Source: Triangularia verruculosa
Lineage: Eukaryota > Ascomycota > Sordariomycetes > Sordariales > Podosporaceae
Direction: 5' to 3'
Length of the DNA: 64,000 nucleotides
Assembly (NCBI GenBank): GCA_033296885.1
Contig: MU863898.1
Location: 1 to 64,000 of the forward strand
The notes under the pieces are model-generated. The model was not told the DNA's origin. It saw only the letters and a list, made by a program, of their open reading frames with translations, and did not search any database. The translations under genes were made by a program, and so were the position numbers. Position 1 is the first letter of the stretch. Every line of letters starts with the position of its first letter. Shown here piece by piece: positions 20,184-31,361 of this stretch.

Positions 20184-22415
20184 TCATACAATAAACACAC
20201 TCAGCCGGCTTCCCATTAATTCACTCTTTGGCAGCTGCACGTCCTTCTTGTCAAAATCATGCAGCAGCAGCCAACAGATCATCCTGAACACCAGTGCGAA
20301 CCAGATGGTGTTCCTCCTCACTTCGGTTCTGGTCAGACCATGCTTCCTCCACGTCTCGGCCCTGCTCGGAGTCGTACCCGTGGCCCTTCTCGAATTCATC
20401 CCGACGGTCGGCGCCTTTGGCGAGGAGTGCACAGTGCCGGTCCCCGGCGCCGTCTCGGTGGTGCCGTCCTCGGTCATGGTCCCCATCGTCTGGGAAGTCG
20501 TGGTCTGCTGCAGTCCCACCAGACCGAGCCCGTCATACCCTGGCTCCGAGTAGTGAATGTCTTTGGAGGCTTGAGCCGCCTCTTGATCATAGTGCTGGTT
20601 TGTCTCGTCTAGACTGACGGCCCGGATGCGAATGTCTTCAAAGTAATGCTTGATCAAGGCCGCCTCGCGCTTCTCATGCGGTGTTTTGAGAAGGTCGTCA
20701 AAGGATATTTCACCTGTTGTCCCTTCGTCGGTAGATATCGGCGGAAAGAGGGGCTGCTGTGCCGGCGTGCCAGGCATTGAAGGCATTGCAAAGTGCAGTG
20801 GCCGCCCACTAGAAGCTGGCGCGGCAGCTGTTGGACTGTATTCAGGCCAGTCTATGTCTTTCTGCGATGTGTTGATTGCCAACAGGACTTCTTGAACATG
20901 GCGGCGAAGGACATCGAGCACAACATCTTTGGACGTCTTGTTCAAGATGCTGTCGTCCACCTCGTCGATGGCTTTGTGGAGATCGTTGAGGGACTTGGGT
21001 GAGTATTCACCGTCGCGCCCCGGAAGTTCCTCGTGGAGATCGCTGGCCAACTTGTCAATGTTGGCCAGCTCGGTTGGGGGGCTGTACTTTGGCCCCTGAT
21101 CGGTGTTGATCTCGACGTTCAGCCTCTTGCGGAACTCGCTCAGCAGGCGCCGGGGCGAAAACGCTTGCTTGTTCAGGGGGAACGCCACTGGATTTGGAAG
21201 GTAGGTGAATGGTCGGTCCTTGATGTGGAATGGCCGGGCCAGCATGGCCATGACTTCAAAGACGACAGGAAACAAATGTACGTGCTTTTTGGTGTCGTCC
21301 GAGTAGCACTGTGTCGTATACTCGTTGCATCGAATCAGGTTCAACGTCTCGGCAATCTCGGTGCGGCTCCCCAACTGCAGCGTCTTGAGGTCTTTTTGCT
21401 CGTTGATGGGTGACTTCCAGTTCCTGTCGTCCTTCTTGTCTCGGTAAAATGTTGGCACGTTGCCAAAGCTGAGCTCCTTGACTTCGGCCGTCGGGATCAC
21501 TCTGTTCTTCTCGAACCTCGGCCAGCCTGGCTTCTCGAATGTGAAGACCAGGCCAAAGTCGTGGACCCGGTTTCCGAGCACGCTGTACCCATTTCCCTCG
21601 GCACGGTACTTGTTGTTGTCGCGGTCAAACTCCTTCCAGTAGATGCCGAGGACAGCGCAGAGCTCAATGATGTGGCAGATGGCCGTCGTCGCATACGGCC
21701 TCTTGACCGCCGGATGTTTGTCGAAGCTCCTCGTCATGGCCTGGATGGCCACTGCCAACGTGACAGGCCCCTGGAAGGGGAAGGTGATGGGGCTTCGCGC
21801 CCCGGATTCCCGTGCAAATCTGCTCCATTCGTTGAGCTCCCAGGCCTTGGAATCTCTCTCCATCATCTGGGCCGCCTCGATTGCTAGGATCCAGGTGGCC
21901 AGTTCATTCTTGTGCGTGTGAACGCGCTCCCTGGATGCCGGGTCATTGTGTGGCAGCTCAACTCTGGTCTTCTCGCAGCTCTCTGGTGTGCCGTCAACAT
22001 ACCAGATTTCCTTCCCCTCCACCGGGCCCCTCGTGTTATCGCTGGCTGCCATAAAGATGATGGGGGCCTCGTAATGCACCTCACCCCGAAACCATTTGAA
22101 GCTCAGCTTGGAATGTTCTGCCCATTTGCCCAAGACCTCCTTGTCGCGGATGGGGAGGCCATTGGTTCTCCCAACCACGGCTTGAACATACTGCAGCACC
22201 ACGCCAAGCAGCGCGAGGAGTGAGATGACCAGTGCAGCAATGGCCACCTGCTCCTCCAAATTCGTGTCGTTACCCATCTCTGGCACAAACGCGGTGTCAG
22301 CTATAATGGCTTGACGAGCGTGTATAGTTGCCTCATGGATAGATGCACGATTTGTGTTTGACAAGGCTGTGAGTGAAGAGGGGCGAAGCGCGTTCTCGGC
22401 CAGCTGAGCGCTCAT
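20184..22415 (-). CDS. Conserved fungal one-pass membrane protein (modin-like?), N-terminus uncertain
   Basis: At least 743 residues from the Met at 22415. One clear transmembrane helix (about residues 55-80, VAIAALVISLLALLGVVLQY) is followed by a long cytosolic-type region. That region contains a conserved-looking block (KWFRGEVHYEAPIIFMA, VTLAVAIQAMTRSFDKHPAVKRPYATTAICHIIELCAVLG) and a Pro/Ser-rich C-terminal third. I do not know a function. From memory it looks like proteins annotated modin in ascomycetes, which I could not check. The frame stays open upstream to about 22514, and a different frame with its own Met is also open there, so an upstream exon or earlier start is likely. Confidence 0.75.
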   Translation of the reverse strand: MSAQLAENALRPSSLTALSNTNRASIHEATIHARQAIIADTAFVPEMGNDTNLEEQVAIAALVISLLALLGVVLQYVQAVVGRTNGLPIRDKEVLGKWAEHSKLSFKWFRGEVHYEAPIIFMAASDNTRGPVEGKEIWYVDGTPESCEKTRVELPHNDPASRERVHTHKNELATWILAIEAAQMMERDSKAWELNEWSRFARESGARSPITFPFQGPVTLAVAIQAMTRSFDKHPAVKRPYATTAICHIIELCAVLGIYWKEFDRDNNKYRAEGNGYSVLGNRVHDFGLVFTFEKPGWPRFEKNRVIPTAEVKELSFGNVPTFYRDKKDDRNWKSPINEQKDLKTLQLGSRTEIAETLNLIRCNEYTTQCYSDDTKKHVHLFPVVFEVMAMLARPFHIKDRPFTYLPNPVAFPLNKQAFSPRRLLSEFRKRLNVEINTDQGPKYSPPTELANIDKLASDLHEELPGRDGEYSPKSLNDLHKAIDEVDDSILNKTSKDVVLDVLRRHVQEVLLAINTSQKDIDWPEYSPTAAAPASSGRPLHFAMPSMPGTPAQQPLFPPISTDEGTTGEISFDDLLKTPHEKREAALIKHYFEDIRIRAVSLDETNQHYDQEAAQASKDIHYSEPGYDGLGLVGLQQTTTSQTMGTMTEDGTTETAPGTGTVHSSPKAPTVGMNSRRATGTTPSRAETWRKHGLTRTEVRRNTIWFALVFRMICWLLLHDFDKKDVQLPKSELMGSRLSVFIV

Positions 22416-22716
22416 GTTACCTGCGGCCAGCAGGGGCCAGTCTCTCGCTTCATAATTTGGGCAAATAGCAGCCCGGTATTCTCGAGATCCTGCGCCACAT
22501 GTTGCACCACAAATTCATCACCATTCATCTCGTTGTAAAAAGGCACGGATGGCGAACAGTTCAGCTACAATATTGGGTATGAGTTAATAAGCATTAGATA
22601 ACATACATAAACTCCAACCAAGCTCGACCGCTTCCGAACATTTCCCGGCGCCGTCGTCCTCGCGTCGTCACTGCTCATGGCCGTCATTAGAGTAGAAATG
22701 CAAGATCAAAAGACAA
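22416..22716. other. Short region between one-pass membrane protein and rad26
   Basis: 301 bp. Its left half probably encodes additional N-terminal residues of the minus-strand membrane protein, since two overlapping frames are open. The rest is 3' flank of rad26. Confidence 0.45.
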
Positions 22717-25363
22717 TTACCCAAATGCCTTGCTCATCTCCTCGCCCTCGACAGGTGTCACCGAGAGCTCAATAAGCTCGCGCGCAAGCTCCGCCGTTGC
22801 GGGGTCGATGCCAACCTCCAAGACCAATTCGTCCTCAGCAAAGCAAAGTCTGGCAAGCATCAGCAGGTATCGTTGGGCTCCTCCGTGCGAAGCCGACAGC
22901 TTCGTCGCCATGTTCACTACACTTGCCGTGCGCGGGTGCGTGACCAGTGTGTGGAGCAGCAGGATTGCTCGTGCAATAAACCTGGGCAGGAGAACTGCAA
23001 GTTTCTTGTCATCGGTATTTGCGAATGCTTCCTGGCCGTTGGGCTCCATCCACCCGGCCTCTGCAGCATCACCGGCGCCTTTTGTTGTGGCCGTCTCGCG
23101 TTGATGCGCCGCTGGCAACCCCCCATCCAGGTCGTAAAGCCGGTCAATAGCCCAACACAATACCGTGACCAAGCGGGGAATAACAACCTCGCTCTGAGCT
23201 ACCTGCACCATACCGAAAGGACTGGCGGTAAAAACCACCAGAGTTCGCAACGTCGCGGTGCGAACCTCCAACTCCTTGATGGACCCCTTGGAAGCCCACT
23301 TTGGTGATTCGTTTAGGAACAGCGAGACAGCGTTGATCGTATCTCTGGAGACTTGGGACAAGTCCTTGGCTTTGGCGCGGCCACTCGATGTCGCCGACGC
23401 TGGATTCGGAACGGGCCCTACGCTGTTGGGCAGAACCGACGTCCACAGCAACGACAGCATCCCATACCATTCTCGTTCGGGATGTTTGGCCGAGAGCATA
23501 CGGATAACAAACTCGGGCTCGACCGTGCGCCAAAACTGAGCAAGGGGCGAGTGTTTCGTGATCTCTCGACACTCTTCAGTTCCCATCTCGTCATGAGAGT
23601 TTGCCAAGCATCCTAGCGCAGCGAGGTACAAAAGGGCGAGGCACTGCGTAACGTCGATATCGAGACTCAGCTGTCGAATTCCAGGGTCGGAATGGTTGGA
23701 CAAGTCTCCGTCAGGACTATGGTGCCGCTGGAGGGCAACGAGCTGGCACGTCGTTGTACATACCGGAACGAGGGACGATATGATACGAGGTGCTACCTCC
23801 ACCGTGTTCAGATCAAGCGTGTAGAATATCAACGATGCGAGGTAGTAGATCGGGGCATGATAACGTTCCGAAAGGCAGCGCTGCCACAGGTCAATCACAA
23901 GCTCGGCAAAGTCGGATAGCAGCAGCAGAGGCTCCTTGGGGTCGCCGAGTCGCGATAGTCTTTGGAAGATGATGGTGGAGAAAGTCTGGCTGGGGTCGGA
24001 CGGAAACGTAAACCTTGAAAAGAGATCGAAGGTTGGTGGTTGATCACGAAGAGCACTGTGATCCAATACCAGTCGGAGAAACTGCGACACACACAGAAGT
24101 CAGTAAAGGACGCACCGCGGGCAACCGTTGGAAGCAACTCACGTCGTACGGGACAGTGTTGGGAGCTGATACCACGGGCCCGGGATGCACCGCTTCATGC
24201 ATCGCCACGCCACCCAATCCACCATCGTTCTCATCTACCTCAAGTCCATGTTGCGGGCTGTTAAAGACATGTCCACGCTTTCTCTTTCCCCCCTTGGTGG
24301 GTGTGCGCTCGGTAACAGCGTGGGCAGCAGGAACTGCGTCCTTCCGTTTCGTTGCCCCCGAGCCTTTGCTGGGGCTGGGTAAGGTCTCAACGTCGTCGAA
24401 GCCGTCGGGTTGGCCCCAGAACTTGTTGTTCTTTTTCGGCGTTGTGACGCCGTCCCTCTTCTTCGCTTTGCCCCGGCCCAATCCCTCTCTAAGATCCTGG
24501 CGGGCAAACTGAAGCTCGGTGGTGACGTTTCGATTCTTTGCGCGAAACTCGTCCAGTTCCCTCTCGTGTTGTGCAACGGTCTCGTCGTGTAGTTTTTTCA
24601 GGCGTGCAATCTCAGAATCACGATCCGTCTGTATCTTGTCGTATTTTGATCGGATGATGAGGGCTTCCCCCTTGGCTGTGGCAAGTTCGGATTGGGCGGC
24701 GGCGAGCTGGGACTGCAGCTGCGCAATAACATCATTTTGTGGCCCTGGTCCCGTGGGATAAGACGTCTGAGGCTGCTGCGCCGAGTAGGGTCGTGATATG
24801 GCAGGGACAGGCGGGCGCACAAACTGAGACTGGGTCGGCGCATGGAGAGGGCGTGGTGGCGGGGGCTGACGAGCTGGTGGGGGAGGTCGCTGGGAGGGCG
24901 GTGCATGGTAAGGAAGCTGTCGAGACGGCGGTACTGGAGGATACTGTGGGGGCGGCGCGTAGACTGGACGGGCTGTGGGCAGCGGGATGTGCTGGTTCCA
25001 TCGTTGGGTGCTGGCGAGACTTGCATTCAGTCGGGCCTGCTGGACAGGAAGTGACTTGTCAGCCCAGGCGCCGTTTTGCCTGGGACCGCCGGGCTGAGAC
25101 TGTTGGGCAACTTCTTCAAAGACGACGGTGTCGTCAAGGTCGTCATCTTCATCGAGGCCATGGTTCTGCTGCTGATGCTGCTGCTGCTGGGGCTGGGCGC
25201 GCTGATGGGAAAGAGGTGGGTAAATTCGGTTTTGGAGGGGTCGTTGGGAGTTCTGTCGGGCTTGAATCTGGGTTTGATAGATGGCCTCTTGCTCCAGCTT
25301 CTGAAGATCGCTTTCGTCGACGTCGTCCAAAAAGTCATCGTCGGAAAATTCACCCATGGTCAT
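22717..25363 (-). CDS. rad26: DNA-damage checkpoint protein, Rad26/ATRIP (UvsD) family
   Basis: Exons 24143-25363 and 22717-24081 join in phase over a 61-bp intron to give 861 residues. The N-terminus is acidic (FSDDDFLDDVDESDL), then Gln- and Pro-rich to about 205, with a coiled coil at about 211-294. Basic, nuclear-signal-like KKR and KRKR clusters follow, and then a helical C-terminal half encoded by exon 2. This architecture matches the fungal ATRIP homologues (fission yeast Rad26, Aspergillus UvsD). These bind RPA-coated single-stranded DNA and recruit the ATR-type kinase through the coiled coil and acidic N-terminus. The start at 25363 could also be two codons downstream (MTMGEF). It shares a divergent upstream region with CDS1. 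Confidence 0.85.
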
Positions 25364-26007
25364 CAGATGAGATGTTTAAGGCTATTATGCCTGGCCGTGC
25401 CATTCCACCGTGGCCCGTTACCCTTGCTTGCGGTTGAGTGCCCGTTGAGGTCGACGTCACTCTTTGTTTGACGCGTTCAACAGCCATGCCAAGCGCGCCT
25501 TGAGTGATTACCTAAGCCCAGCATCCCAACTGCCAAGGGTTACGCATGTGCTGTGCAGCACTGCTCAGTGTTTGGGCATCGCCAACAGTGTACGTACCTT
25601 GCTGTTCGCCAGTCATCAAACTGCCTAGGGACTGGCGGCGCGGATAGTAGTGTTCAGACATCTCTTCTGCCGCTCTGTTTCAGTCCCTGCGGCGTGCTAG
25701 CCTGCTGTTGAAACGGGACGGACAGATCCAAGCCCCACTTCCCTGGCCAAGACGTAATTGACGTAGCACCCCAGTTCCCAGACTTCGAAATTTCCACCCT
25801 GGACAAAACACCACAGCAAACCCACTTTGGTCCGCCGTATATCCGTATGTGCTCTCCGCTGCCATGTTTGTATCCTGATCGCCCAAGGTGACTGTACCGG
25901 ACTGTGCTAACCACGTCGTCGCACCCCGCCACAGAGCTTCCCAGACTCGGCACTCCGTGACAGCCGTCGAACCCCTCGGACATACAATACACCACACATC
26001 GCCCATC
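25364..26007. promoter_or_regulatory. Divergent promoter region, rad26 and CDS1
   Basis: 644 bp between divergent start codons. A frame is open just upstream of the CDS1 start (from 25888), but the sequence lacks protein character and probably represents 5' UTR. No clear TATA box. Confidence 0.5.
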
Positions 26008-27483
26008 ATGGCCGGAAGGCAGGGCGGAGGGACCAATGTGTCCCAAGCAGACAAAAAGACGGAAAGCGGGCGCGAACCATCATCGACATCGTTAAGCAAG
26101 CCAGAACCCGAGGCGACGAAACCTTCGGCTCCTGCGCAGTCGACAGTCTCGGAATATGAGAAGAAAAAGGCCAACTTCCTTGTCAGGACCTTTTGGACGT
26201 TTGTCATGATTGCCGGCTTCTTCGCCGCTCTGTTTGCTGGCCACATCTATGTCGTTTTGATCATCACGGCCATTCAGATTGTGTCGTTCAAGGAGGTCAT
26301 CGCCATCGCCAGTCTGTCGTCCCGGGCCCGCGATTTGCCCGTCACAAAGTCGCTGAACTGGTACTGGCTTGCCACCACCATGTACTTTTTGTACGGCGAG
26401 AGCGTTGTTTACTACTTTCGACACATCATTCTCGTCGACAAGGTTCTGCAGCCTCTGTCAACACACCACCGTTTCATCAGCTTTTGCATCTACATCTTTG
26501 GTAGGTCCTGTCCCCCAGTTTGCTGTGTCATCTCCATACTAACACAATGCCCAAGGGTTTGTCTTCTTCGTCACTTCATTGAAGCCAGGACTTCTTAGGT
26601 TTCAGTTTTCGCAGTTCGCCTGGACGCACATGGCCTTATTCCTCATCAACATCCAAGCCCACTTCATTCTCAATAACATCTTTGAGGGTCTCATCTGGTT
26701 CTTTTTGCCGGCTGCCCTCGTCATCACCAATGACATCTTTGCGTACATTTGCGGAATCACATTCGGCCGCACCCAACTCATCAAACTCTCGCCCAAGAAG
26801 ACGGTTGAAGGCTTCCTCGGTGCCTGGATCATGACCATGATTTTTGCCGTGGGCCTCACCCGTATCCTGCTCAGCTCCAACTACTTCATTTGCCCAGCAA
26901 CCAACCTTGCCACCAGCATCCTGCAGGAGATTCACTGTGAGCCGAACCCGGTGTTCATCCCGCGCACCTATACGACCCCCGACTTCTTTTTCCTGCCCCC
27001 CGGGTTCAACGTGAGCGTCACAGTGGCGCCCATGGAGATCCATGCCCTAGTTTGGGCTACGTTCGCATCGCTGATTGCCCCATTCGGCGGTTTCTTCGCC
27101 TCGGGTCTCAAGAGATCCTTCAAAATCAAGGACTTTGGAGACTCGATCCCCGGGCACGGCGGAATGACGGATCGCATGGACTGCCAGTTTATCATGGGCA
27201 TGTTTGCTTTCCTCTACTACCAGACCTTTATCGCGGTCCGGAACTACAACCCCGGTGCCGTGCTGGACATGATGGTTACTGGGTTGAGCATCGACGATCA
27301 GGCTCATGTTTTGAACAGCTTGTTGCACATCTGGGCCAGAGATGGTGTCATTCCCTCCTCGGTGAGTTTCTTGTCGGCTGTCACATTGGGAGTCATGTCT
27401 AACATGTTTGCAAACAGGCCGCGGACCAAGTTCTCGGTATTCTGGGTGACAACCTCGCTACAGTATCCCACTTGACCGAGTAG
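26008..27483 (+). CDS. CDS1: Phosphatidate cytidylyltransferase (CDP-diacylglycerol synthase)
   Basis: Exons 26008-26500, 26556-27361 and 27418-27483 give 454 residues. Both introns (55 and 56 bp) have good GT-AG sites and branch sequences. The enzyme makes CDP-diacylglycerol from phosphatidic acid and CTP in the ER membrane, feeding phosphatidylinositol, phosphatidylserine and cardiolipin synthesis. The diagnostic signature is near the C-terminus: SGLKRSFKIKDFGDSIPGHG followed by GMTDRMD, with the catalytic KD and DRMD acidic residues. A Ser/Pro-rich hydrophilic head (about 50 residues) precedes a series of transmembrane segments. The third exon encodes only 21 residues plus stop (AADQVLGILGDNLATVSHLTE). 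A core, single-copy type gene. Confidence 0.95.
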
Positions 27484-27940
27484 AGCCGTTCTCTATTGTA
27501 CTATATTTGTTTAACGGGCAATTGGTGCGGTCTGGCGTCGCCGTCATGGCCAGGTATCTTGCTTCTCCCTGAGGATGTGTATTTCACGTGCGGTCAGTTC
27601 GGAGCGAGCATTCCTGGTATTCTGGAAAGACACCGAATTGCAGACACTTTTTCAACATTTGTATTGCGCGACGGTGGGAAAGAAAGATTTTGGTATATGG
27701 GCGGAAGGCAGCTGCTTGGTCCGCTGTAATAGCGCGTTTGTAATCTTTCTGAGCGATTGCATGGGAGGAGCATATGAAGGCATGGTTTTAATTAGGTGTG
27801 CCAATTCAACATTTAGAAAACATCTGTGTTTGATACTGAAATGGACAGCCGATGACTAAGCAGCGAACTTTCTTTCTTTTGTTCATTCCTCGGCTGGTTT
27901 GCACGAAACCCGGCAACTAGAGTTCACGGTTGACGGTGCC
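27484..27940. other. Intergenic region, CDS1 3' flank and PQ-loop promoter
   Basis: 457 bp between tandem plus-strand genes. No further coding sequence recognised. Confidence 0.45.
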
Positions 27941-28825
27941 ATGGACAGTCCGGCAGCAGGCAACACGCTTGGTACACTCGGGGCGGTACGTAAATGTCCT
28001 GTTTCTTCCAGGGCGCCTGTCGAGTTTGCTACGTGTATGCTGACAACCCACCAGGTCTGCTGGTCCATCCAGTTGGTCCCTCAGATCATCGTCAACTACC
28101 GCCGGCACCATGCCACGGGGCTCCAGCCGTCCATGATGATACTCTGGGCCTGGGCGGGGGTCCCACTGGGAGTCTACAATATTGTCTCTGGTTTCAATGT
28201 TGCGCTCAAGGTGCAGCCCCAGATTCTCGCTCTTTTGAGTCTGGTGACCTGGGGTCAGTGCTACTACTACCAAAGAAACTGGGGAATCATCAAGACACTG
28301 AGCGTCGCGCTGCCTATCGGGACGTTGATGGCAGGGGCCGAGCTTGGGCTCATTTTTGCGCTTCGGGACCGGGAAAAAGGTCACTGGTCGATGACGCTGA
28401 TGGCGGTGTTGTCTGCCGTGCTGCTCGCTCTGGGCGTGTTGAGTCATTATGTCGATATTTGGAAGCATCGGACCGTGAGGGGGATCTCGTTTCTGTTTGT
28501 TGGCATCGATGCTTTGGGAGATGTGTTTTCGCTCGCGTCGATCCTCTTTGAGGTTAGGCTAGACATCCTGGGAATGGTGATTTACGGGACTGAGCTGATC
28601 CTGTGGTTGGGGGTTTTTGCTGCCGGAGGCTGGTACAATCTTTTGCCGAAGCTGCGCAAGAGATGGAAGCTGGCAAGAGGTGCAAAGGAAACAAGACAAG
28701 GACTGGAACTAGGGCAAGGCGACGAGGAGAGCGCAGCTAGAACCGCGGCGTCGGGAATCGCTCTGCATGCCGGGCCATCTTCAACATCGGTTTTCCGGAC
28801 GGCATCCAGGTCGACCCAAAGCTGA
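27941..28825 (+). CDS. PQ-loop repeat membrane protein
   Basis: Exons 27941-27985 and 28055-28825, joined in phase, give 271 residues starting MDSPAAGNTLG. The first PQ motif (CWSIQLVPQIIVNYRRH) follows the splice junction directly; a second loop-like segment is SHYVDIWKHRTVRGISFLFV. About seven transmembrane segments follow, then a hydrophilic Arg/Ser-rich tail. PQ-loop proteins include lysosomal/vacuolar amino-acid exporters (Ypq/PQLC2, cystinosin) and SWEET relatives; the cargo here is unknown. The 69-bp intron is a multiple of three without stops, so the unspliced message would remain readable, including from an upstream Met at 27899. I prefer the spliced form because the motif is then contiguous with a hydrophobic N-terminus. 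Its 3' end lies 67 bp from the convergent thiolase gene. Confidence 0.85.
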   Translation: MDSPAAGNTLGTLGAVRKCPVSSRAPVEFATCMLTTHQVCWSIQLVPQIIVNYRRHHATGLQPSMMILWAWAGVPLGVYNIVSGFNVALKVQPQILALLSLVTWGQCYYYQRNWGIIKTLSVALPIGTLMAGAELGLIFALRDREKGHWSMTLMAVLSAVLLALGVLSHYVDIWKHRTVRGISFLFVGIDALGDVFSLASILFEVRLDILGMVIYGTELILWLGVFAAGGWYNLLPKLRKRWKLARGAKETRQGLELGQGDEESAARTAASGIALHAGPSSTSVFRTASRSTQS

Positions 28826-28892
28826 AAAGGAGGTAGATCACATTCATTGGTCGCTTGCTATATACAGTACATTGAAACATTATTACACATCA

Positions 28893-30273
28893 TTATTGCT
28901 CGTTGACAAACAGGCCCGCCATGCCCATTCCTGTGCCGATGCACATGCTCGTCAGCAGAATCTTCTTGCCGGTCTTTCTGCATTCGCTCAGGCCCGTCAC
29001 AATCTGTCTCGCACCGGTGGCGCCGAGTGGATGGCCCAGAGCGATAGCACCGCCACGCGGGTTCATCTTGGCCCAGTCGAGCCCAAGCTTATCCCGGCAG
29101 TACACGGCCATGCTGGCAAAAGCCTCGTTGATTTCGACCACATCAACATCGTTGACTGTGATGTTGTGCTGGGCGAGCAACTTGGGGATGGCCACGGTGG
29201 GACCGATGCCCATGATGCGGGGAGCCAGGCCGGCAGTGGTCGAGCCGACATACTTGGCCAAGATGGGCTGGCCGAGCCTGATGGCGGTGCTGCGCTTCAT
29301 CAGCAAAATGGCAGCAGCACCATCCGTGATCTGACTGGCATTGCCGCCCGTGGTGCAGCCACCCCACTGAGGGAAGGCGGCGCGGATCTTGCCCAGACCC
29401 TCGGCCGTGGTGCCGGGCCGGATGCCCTCGTCCTGGGTCAAGGTGACCGTCTTGGAGTTTCCGTCCTTATCCTTGATCTGGGTGGTGATGGGCACAATCT
29501 CGTCATCGAACAGGCCGGCCTTTTGGGCTCTTTCGGCTCTCTGGAAACTCTCGGCGGCAAACTTGTCCATCATCTCGCGAGTAACACCAAAGTCGGCGCT
29601 GACGTTTTCCGAAGTCCAACCCATGGGCTGCATGCAGTCGAGAGCTTCCTGCGAGTGCTTGGTGACCTCCTCGTCAAAGGGCTTCTCCAGCGCGTCGCCA
29701 CCGGCCGTCATGCTTTCGGCTCCCATAGCGATGCCCACCTCGATGGATCCGTTCGAGATGGCATGGGCGATGTCGGCAACGGCCTTGAGGCCCGAAGAGC
29801 AGAAGCGGTTGAGAGCGTAGGCAGAGGTGGTGTTAGGATAGCCCGCAGCGAGGGAGGCGGCGCGGAGCTTGTACGAAGCCTTTCCGTCGGAAACCTGGTT
29901 AACAGAAACACAGTGTCAGTTATGGCTGCTCCCAAAGACGCCTTGAGTGACGGACACGGGTGCGCACATTGCCCAGGCAGATATCTTCGACAAGAGCGGG
30001 GTCGAGGTTGCTCCTTTGGTTGACCTCCTTCAGGAGAGCGTACACCATGTATTCGATGGACGTGTCCTTGAAGCCACCCTTGCGGGCCTTGGCCAGAGGG
30101 GTGCGCACGGCGAGGGTGATGACAATGTCGTCGGCATTCTTGGAGGTGCTGTCGGGAATGTTGGTCAGTAGCCGATCGCAACCTGGAAAGTATATTGATT
30201 CCACTCACATTTGCGACAGGCCGTTGCCGGGCGCGAGGTGCTTGAGGATGGAGCCGAGTCTTTCTACCGCCAT
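28893..30273 (-). CDS. POT1: Peroxisomal 3-ketoacyl-CoA thiolase
   Basis: Three exons (30209-30273, 29968-30148, 28893-29894) give 415 residues; introns are 60 and 73 bp. The enzyme performs the last step of beta-oxidation, thiolytic release of acetyl-CoA. The acyl-accepting Cys114 lies in NRFCSSGL, and His370 (GGAIALGHPLGATGARQ) and Cys400 (SMCIGTGMG) complete the active site. The N-terminus MAVERLGSILKHL contains a canonical PTS2 peroxisomal signal, RL-x5-HL (Arg5-Leu13), and no PTS1 is present (ends NEQ). This separates it from mitochondrial or cytosolic thiolases. Exon phases agree throughout, and the N-terminal exon boundary was set by the PTS2 and by ITSKNADDIVI continuity. Confidence 0.95.
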
Positions 30274-31361
30274 TTTGAGAGTCTTGATCTAAAGTTGGAT
30301 GACGGAAAAAACAGAGATGGTTTGGGAGGAATGTATCCAGATTATTATATCAACAATCCAGAAGCCATGCTGGTACTGACGGGGTTGGCGTGGGGTAACT
30401 TTGCCTCGGCATCTTTCGGCGTGTGCGGTTGTTGTGGCATTGTCGATGGCGGTTGAAGAGCTGCGGCTGCCGGGGGCAAGGATGGCGCTGGGGTAAAGTG
30501 ACCCGACCGGCCCATCTGAAGCACCTCCGGGCCACGGCTCAAAAGTTTTGCGGGGAACACCAGCCGCTTCTCCCAGACGATGCACCCTTTGCACAGTGCT
30601 GGATCGGGTCCCGCCATCGGCAGATGCTTTGTGATGTTCGACACTATATAAGTTGATAGCATTTGATCCCCAAGGCTCGTCTCGAACAACCTGGATGGCA
30701 ATCTCCACCAACATTAGGTGGCGGTTACACTCCAGCGGGCAGCCACCTATGCGTGCTGACACCACCGGCTGGCAGTCTGTGCCCGCTTCCTGTACCTGAC
30801 AGTTGTCGTTTTCCAAGCAGTTCAGATGATGGCTTTTTCAGGTGACTCGCGCTGACCTTGACAATACAATCTCTTGGCATGCAGAAAGGTCATCCCGAGG
30901 GCGCTACGGCACATGAGGCTAGGCCTGAGTTGTTGACGAGCCTTGGCGACCTAGCTGGGGTGCTGGGCAGCCACGAGCTTGCCCCATCGAGCTGAAATGC
31001 CTGTTCAGCGTGCTGTGTATGGACCATCACCAGATACGGGCGCTTTCAGCTCGCCATCTAGGTCTTGACCGTGGCCATGCTGTTGTCTTGATTCCTTCTT
31101 CACCATGGTTCTGTCTCTCGTTCAAACTTGACACCGTCTTCTCGGCACCTTTCGCCGTCTCACGCTCTTTTGTTCGTCTCGGTCTCGGACTACCTAGCTT
31201 CGTAATTGACGCCGCCCCTAAGCTGAAAACCGTCACCCGCCTCCGAACTACCAACCGACGGCCTACGACCGCGTCTGCATCGGTCCCGGAATATACACAC
31301 CTCAGTAACCTCGAGTTCTCTTCCCCAGGCCCCCCAGCGCTCCGTTCCGTCCCCGCGCGAC
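30274..31361. promoter_or_regulatory. Divergent promoter region, thiolase and GH128 gene
   Basis: About 1.1 kb between divergent start codons. Several short frames are open but none has coding character. I did not find a convincing oleate-response element by eye. Confidence 0.45.

Noticed and set aside
28767..30023. Long plus-strand open frame of 418 codons
   Set aside because: It runs antisense through the intact thiolase gene, has no domain or Met context of its own, and is a codon-bias shadow of the GC-rich minus-strand gene.
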